A DNA stretch of 14,983 nucleotides from CAZLBV01 sp964557845 (GTDB lineage: Bacteria > Acidobacteriota > Aminicenantia > Aminicenantales > Aminicenantaceae): positions 1 through 14,983 of the forward strand of contig CAZLBV010000168.1 in NCBI GenBank assembly GCA_964557845.1. Direction: 5' to 3'. The first letter of the stretch is position 1. Each line of letters opens with the position of its first letter. The position numbers and the translations under genes are program-made. A model generated the notes under the pieces. The model did not search any database, was not told the origin of the DNA, and was given only the letters and a program-made list of their open reading frames with translations. Shown here piece after piece: positions 12,317 through 14,983 of the stretch.

Positions 12317-14983
12317 TTACTTTAAAAGCCCTTCTATTTCAGCAAATATTTGTTTATCGGAAAAATGTCTGGCTGTGGCAGCAGAAGATGGGCAGGCGGC
12401 AACACAGGTTCCGCATCCTTTACAAAGGGCTTCATTGACTTCTGAGACACCTTTTTCTTCATTAAAGGTGACCGCACCATAGGGGCAAAGAAAGTTGCAG
12501 AGCTTGCAGCCCGAACATAATTCCGGGTCGACATATGCCTGAATAGGTTCAACGTCGATCTCTCTTTTTGCTATGTTGGCCAAGATCCGGGCAGCAGCAG
12601 AACTGGCTTGTGCGACTGTGTCGGGAATGTCTTTTGGCCCCTGGCAGCACCCGGCGATGTAGACACCATCGGTAGAGGTTGCGGTTGGATCAAGCTTAGG
12701 GTGTCTTTCCAGGTAGAAACCGTCGGGACTGCAGTTCATTGAGAATAACCTTCTGATATTTTCCGAATCTGGTTGGGGCTCCAACGCATTGCATAGAATG
12801 ACCATGTCCACAGGAATTTCCCGGAATTTTTTGGCGAGAGTATCTTCACACCGAATGATCAGGGGACGATCACCATTGAGTGAATGACCGCATTTTATGA
12901 CTTCGGCGACTTTTCCCCTAATAATATTAACGTCTTCTTCTAATATACGGGAATAAAACTCTTCATATCCTTTTCCGAAAGCTCTCATGTCAATATAAAA
13001 CTGATAAACCTCTGCTGAGCTTCTGTCCTTGATCAAATGAGCGAATTTTAACGCATACATACAGCAAACCCTGGAACAATAGGAATGATAGCGGATATCC
13101 CGAGAACCAACGCAGTGTATTATACCAATGGCCCGCGGTTCCTTTCCATCTTTCATAAGGATATTTCCACCGGTGGGGCCCGTAGCATTTACCAGTCTCT
13201 CGAATTCAAGGCTGGTGTAGACCTCATCAAAAACTCCATATCCATAAGGGACAAGAGCGTCATTTTTAAGGTTGTTGAATCCGGTAGTGATAAGAACTTG
13301 ACCGACCTCGATTTCAGTGATCTTATCCTGCATATTGTGATTGATAGCCTTGGCTTCACATACTGCTTCACAGGCGTGGCATTCGATGCAAATTCCACAG
13401 TTTAAACAACGGGAAGCTTCCTGTACAGCTTGTTCTTCTGAATATCCTAATTCCACTTCCTCAAAAGAATGTTTCCGTTCTGCTGGGGCCAATTCAGGCA
13501 TTTTGATCCTTTCGGCTTTGGGAGTGTCTTTAAAGGCCGGAGCATACCTGTGAGGCCGGCTGTTTTCATCTCTGGGTGGAATAGTATGGACCCGCTTAGT
13601 AGAAAAATTTTCAAGAGGTTCGCTGTCTAGGTATTTCCGGATGGCTTCAGCGGCTCTCTTACCGTCTGCCATAGCTGTTATGACGGCATCAGGGCCATGA
13701 GCGGCGTCTCCGCCGGCAAACACTCCCTTTATATTGGTTTCTAAAGTTTCGGGATTTATATCAAAGGTGTCCCATTTGGTCAAATTGAAATCTCCAGCTT
13801 TGGTTACGAGATCAACCTCAGGGGATTGACTGACAGCCATAATGATGTTGTTGAATTCAAGCTCGTGCTTACTGCCCTCGATAGGAACAGGTCGGCGCCT
13901 CCCGCTGGAATCAGGCTCACCAAGTTCCATTTTTATGCATTTAATCCCGGTGACTGATCCCTTGTCTCCCAGGACTTCGATCGGGGCTATAAGGTATTCA
14001 ATTTTTATGCCCTCTTCCTCGGCTGCAATGATCTCAGCTTCTTCCGCCGGCATTTCTTTGCGTGTTCTCCTATAGAGGATCATGACTTCTTCGGCACCAA
14101 ACCGCAAGGCGGTTCGGGCAGCGTCAATAGCTGTATTTCCTCCACCGATAACAGCTACCCGGCTGCCTACAGGTTGAGGATTTTTTAAGCGGATATTTCG
14201 CAGATAATCCACTCCGTGGTAAACCCCTTCAAGGGATTCTTCACCGGGAACACCCATTTTTAAGCTGTGATGCGCACCAGTGGCAAGGAATATGGCTTTA
14301 TAATCCTTATTGAACAAGTCCTGTATAGTGAAATCTTTTCCTAGCGCTTTTCCGGTCTGGATAGATACTCCCATCTTTTTAATGTATTCGATCTCCATAT
14401 TAAGTATTTTCTCGGGCAGCCGGTATTCGGGAATTCCGACGGCCAGCATCCCTCCGGCTACAGGGAGTTTTTCGTAAATATCCGGCTTAAATCCCTTTAA
14501 GGCCAGATCATGGGCACATACCAAACCAGCCGGCCCTGATCCGATGATAGCGATTTTTTCTTTTTTGGAAATGTCGATCTGGGGAGGTTCAGGTACACCT
14601 AAATTTTCCAGTTCCCAATCGATCACAAAACGCTTGAGATTTTTTATGGCAATAGGTTTATCTACGAATTGACGGTTGCATTCAGATTCACAAGGATGGA
14701 AGCAAACCCGACCGCAAACAGCCGGAAGGGCATTATGTTTTCGAATCAATCGGGAGGCTTCTTCAAATCTGCCGGCAGCTATAAGGCCTACATATCCAGC
14801 CGCCTCCTGTCCTATCGGACAGGTTTCCCGGCAGGGAGGGCGGTCTTCTTTATCGATAATATAGGTATTGGGGATCGCTTGAGGGAAAGTTTTATATATT
14901 GCCGAACGGTTGCTTAGGTTTTCTTCAAAAGGATTGGGGACTTTTACCGGGCATACTTTGGAACATTCACCGCAGGAAGTGCA
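12317..14983 (-). CDS. HdrA-like FAD/Fe-S oxidoreductase with inserted GltD-type module, 5' partial
   Basis: The minus frame is open to the right edge, giving 888 visible residues with no start inside. Order seen: a ferredoxin motif CTSCGECSKVCP (residues 1-12), the HdrA segment AIYKTFPQAIPNTYIIDK, then a GltD/NfnL-like module. That module has CRETCP, an Fe-S region with CGRVCFHPCESEC, the FAD motif GSGPAGL (~148), the NAD(P)H motif GGGNTAIDAAR (~280) and GVFAGGDAAHGPDAV (~421). HdrA resumes with CLNCGICIECHACEAVC (~526-542), GPTGGN, HCVGSRD, YCSRVCC and CCQGPKDIPD. Two terminal 4Fe-4S motifs follow, CSGCKLCNFLCP (~823) and CKGCGTCVAACP (~854). HdrA proteins carry FAD and pass electrons to heterodisulfide reductase partners, often by flavin bifurcation. 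The GltD part suggests NAD(P)H as donor or acceptor (inference). The missing N-terminus lies outside the window. Confidence 0.9.
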   Translation of the reverse strand, partial: CTSCGECSKVCPVKVPNPFEENLSNRSAIYKTFPQAIPNTYIIDKEDRPPCRETCPIGQEAAGYVGLIAAGRFEEASRLIRKHNALPAVCGRVCFHPCESECNRQFVDKPIAIKNLKRFVIDWELENLGVPEPPQIDISKKEKIAIIGSGPAGLVCAHDLALKGFKPDIYEKLPVAGGMLAVGIPEYRLPEKILNMEIEYIKKMGVSIQTGKALGKDFTIQDLFNKDYKAIFLATGAHHSLKMGVPGEESLEGVYHGVDYLRNIRLKNPQPVGSRVAVIGGGNTAIDAARTALRFGAEEVMILYRRTRKEMPAEEAEIIAAEEEGIKIEYLIAPIEVLGDKGSVTGIKCIKMELGEPDSSGRRRPVPIEGSKHELEFNNIIMAVSQSPEVDLVTKAGDFNLTKWDTFDINPETLETNIKGVFAGGDAAHGPDAVITAMADGKRAAEAIRKYLDSEPLENFSTKRVHTIPPRDENSRPHRYAPAFKDTPKAERIKMPELAPAERKHSFEEVELGYSEEQAVQEASRCLNCGICIECHACEAVCEAKAINHNMQDKITEIEVGQVLITTGFNNLKNDALVPYGYGVFDEVYTSLEFERLVNATGPTGGNILMKDGKEPRAIGIIHCVGSRDIRYHSYCSRVCCMYALKFAHLIKDRSSAEVYQFYIDMRAFGKGYEEFYSRILEEDVNIIRGKVAEVIKCGHSLNGDRPLIIRCEDTLAKKFREIPVDMVILCNALEPQPDSENIRRLFSMNCSPDGFYLERHPKLDPTATSTDGVYIAGCCQGPKDIPDTVAQASSAAARILANIAKREIDVEPIQAYVDPELCSGCKLCNFLCPYGAVTFNEEKGVSEVNEALCKGCGTCVAACPSSAATARHFSDKQIFAEIEGLLK

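Noticed and set aside
1..14983. CRISPR arrays, tRNA or rRNA genes, riboswitches, insertion sequences
   Set aside because: I looked on both strands and saw no regularly spaced repeats, no cloverleaf-like sequence, no rRNA signature and no paired terminal repeats with a transposase.

Overview
The window looks like a chromosomal stretch from an anaerobic, AT-rich bacterium, probably an uncultured lineage. The signs are an HdrA-type flavin/iron-sulfur oxidoreductase, the [NiFe]-hydrogenase nickel-insertion factors HypA and HypB, a large NAD-type glutamate dehydrogenase, and two-component regulators of the kind common in Desulfobacterota, Atribacterota and Aminicenantota. I cannot place the organism more precisely. 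Apart from one small gene at the left, everything is on the minus strand.

Layout. Left edge (1-259): a short GC-rich stretch of unknown origin, then AT-rich leader. At 260-577 (+) is a ComEA-like helix-hairpin-helix protein, closed by a strong terminator. Reading the minus strand from the right edge: a HdrA-like protein with a GltD/NfnL-type module inserted in it (12317-14983, 5' end outside the window); a promoter with an inverted repeat around its -10 box; a REC-histidine kinase hybrid; a 64-residue unknown protein; hypB; hypA; a 959-residue glutamate dehydrogenase; a decayed regulatory block (3913-6892); and an overlapping four-gene operon of methyltransferase, UbiA-family prenyltransferase, MgtC-like membrane protein and RdgB nucleotide pyrophosphatase.

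The decayed block is the most unusual part. A membrane histidine kinase has two frameshifts, one internal nonsense codon and an apparent in-frame loss of most of its extracellular sensor domain. Its partner response regulator is cut by a TAA inside a GcvH-like C-terminal domain, and the rest of that domain can still be read downstream. A beta-propeller (WD40-like) gene is split by an in-frame TAA. Intact long genes on both sides argue against a generally poor sequence, so I read this as a local regulatory module being lost.

Functional picture (inference): the right half serves hydrogen/electron metabolism, with HdrA-type flavin electron transfer linked to NAD(P)H, nickel delivery to a hydrogenase encoded elsewhere, and a soluble hybrid sensor. 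Glutamate catabolism by NAD-GDH sits directly downstream. The left operon combines membrane/lipid-linked glycan chemistry (UbiA plus methyltransferase) with MgtC and nucleotide-pool housekeeping.
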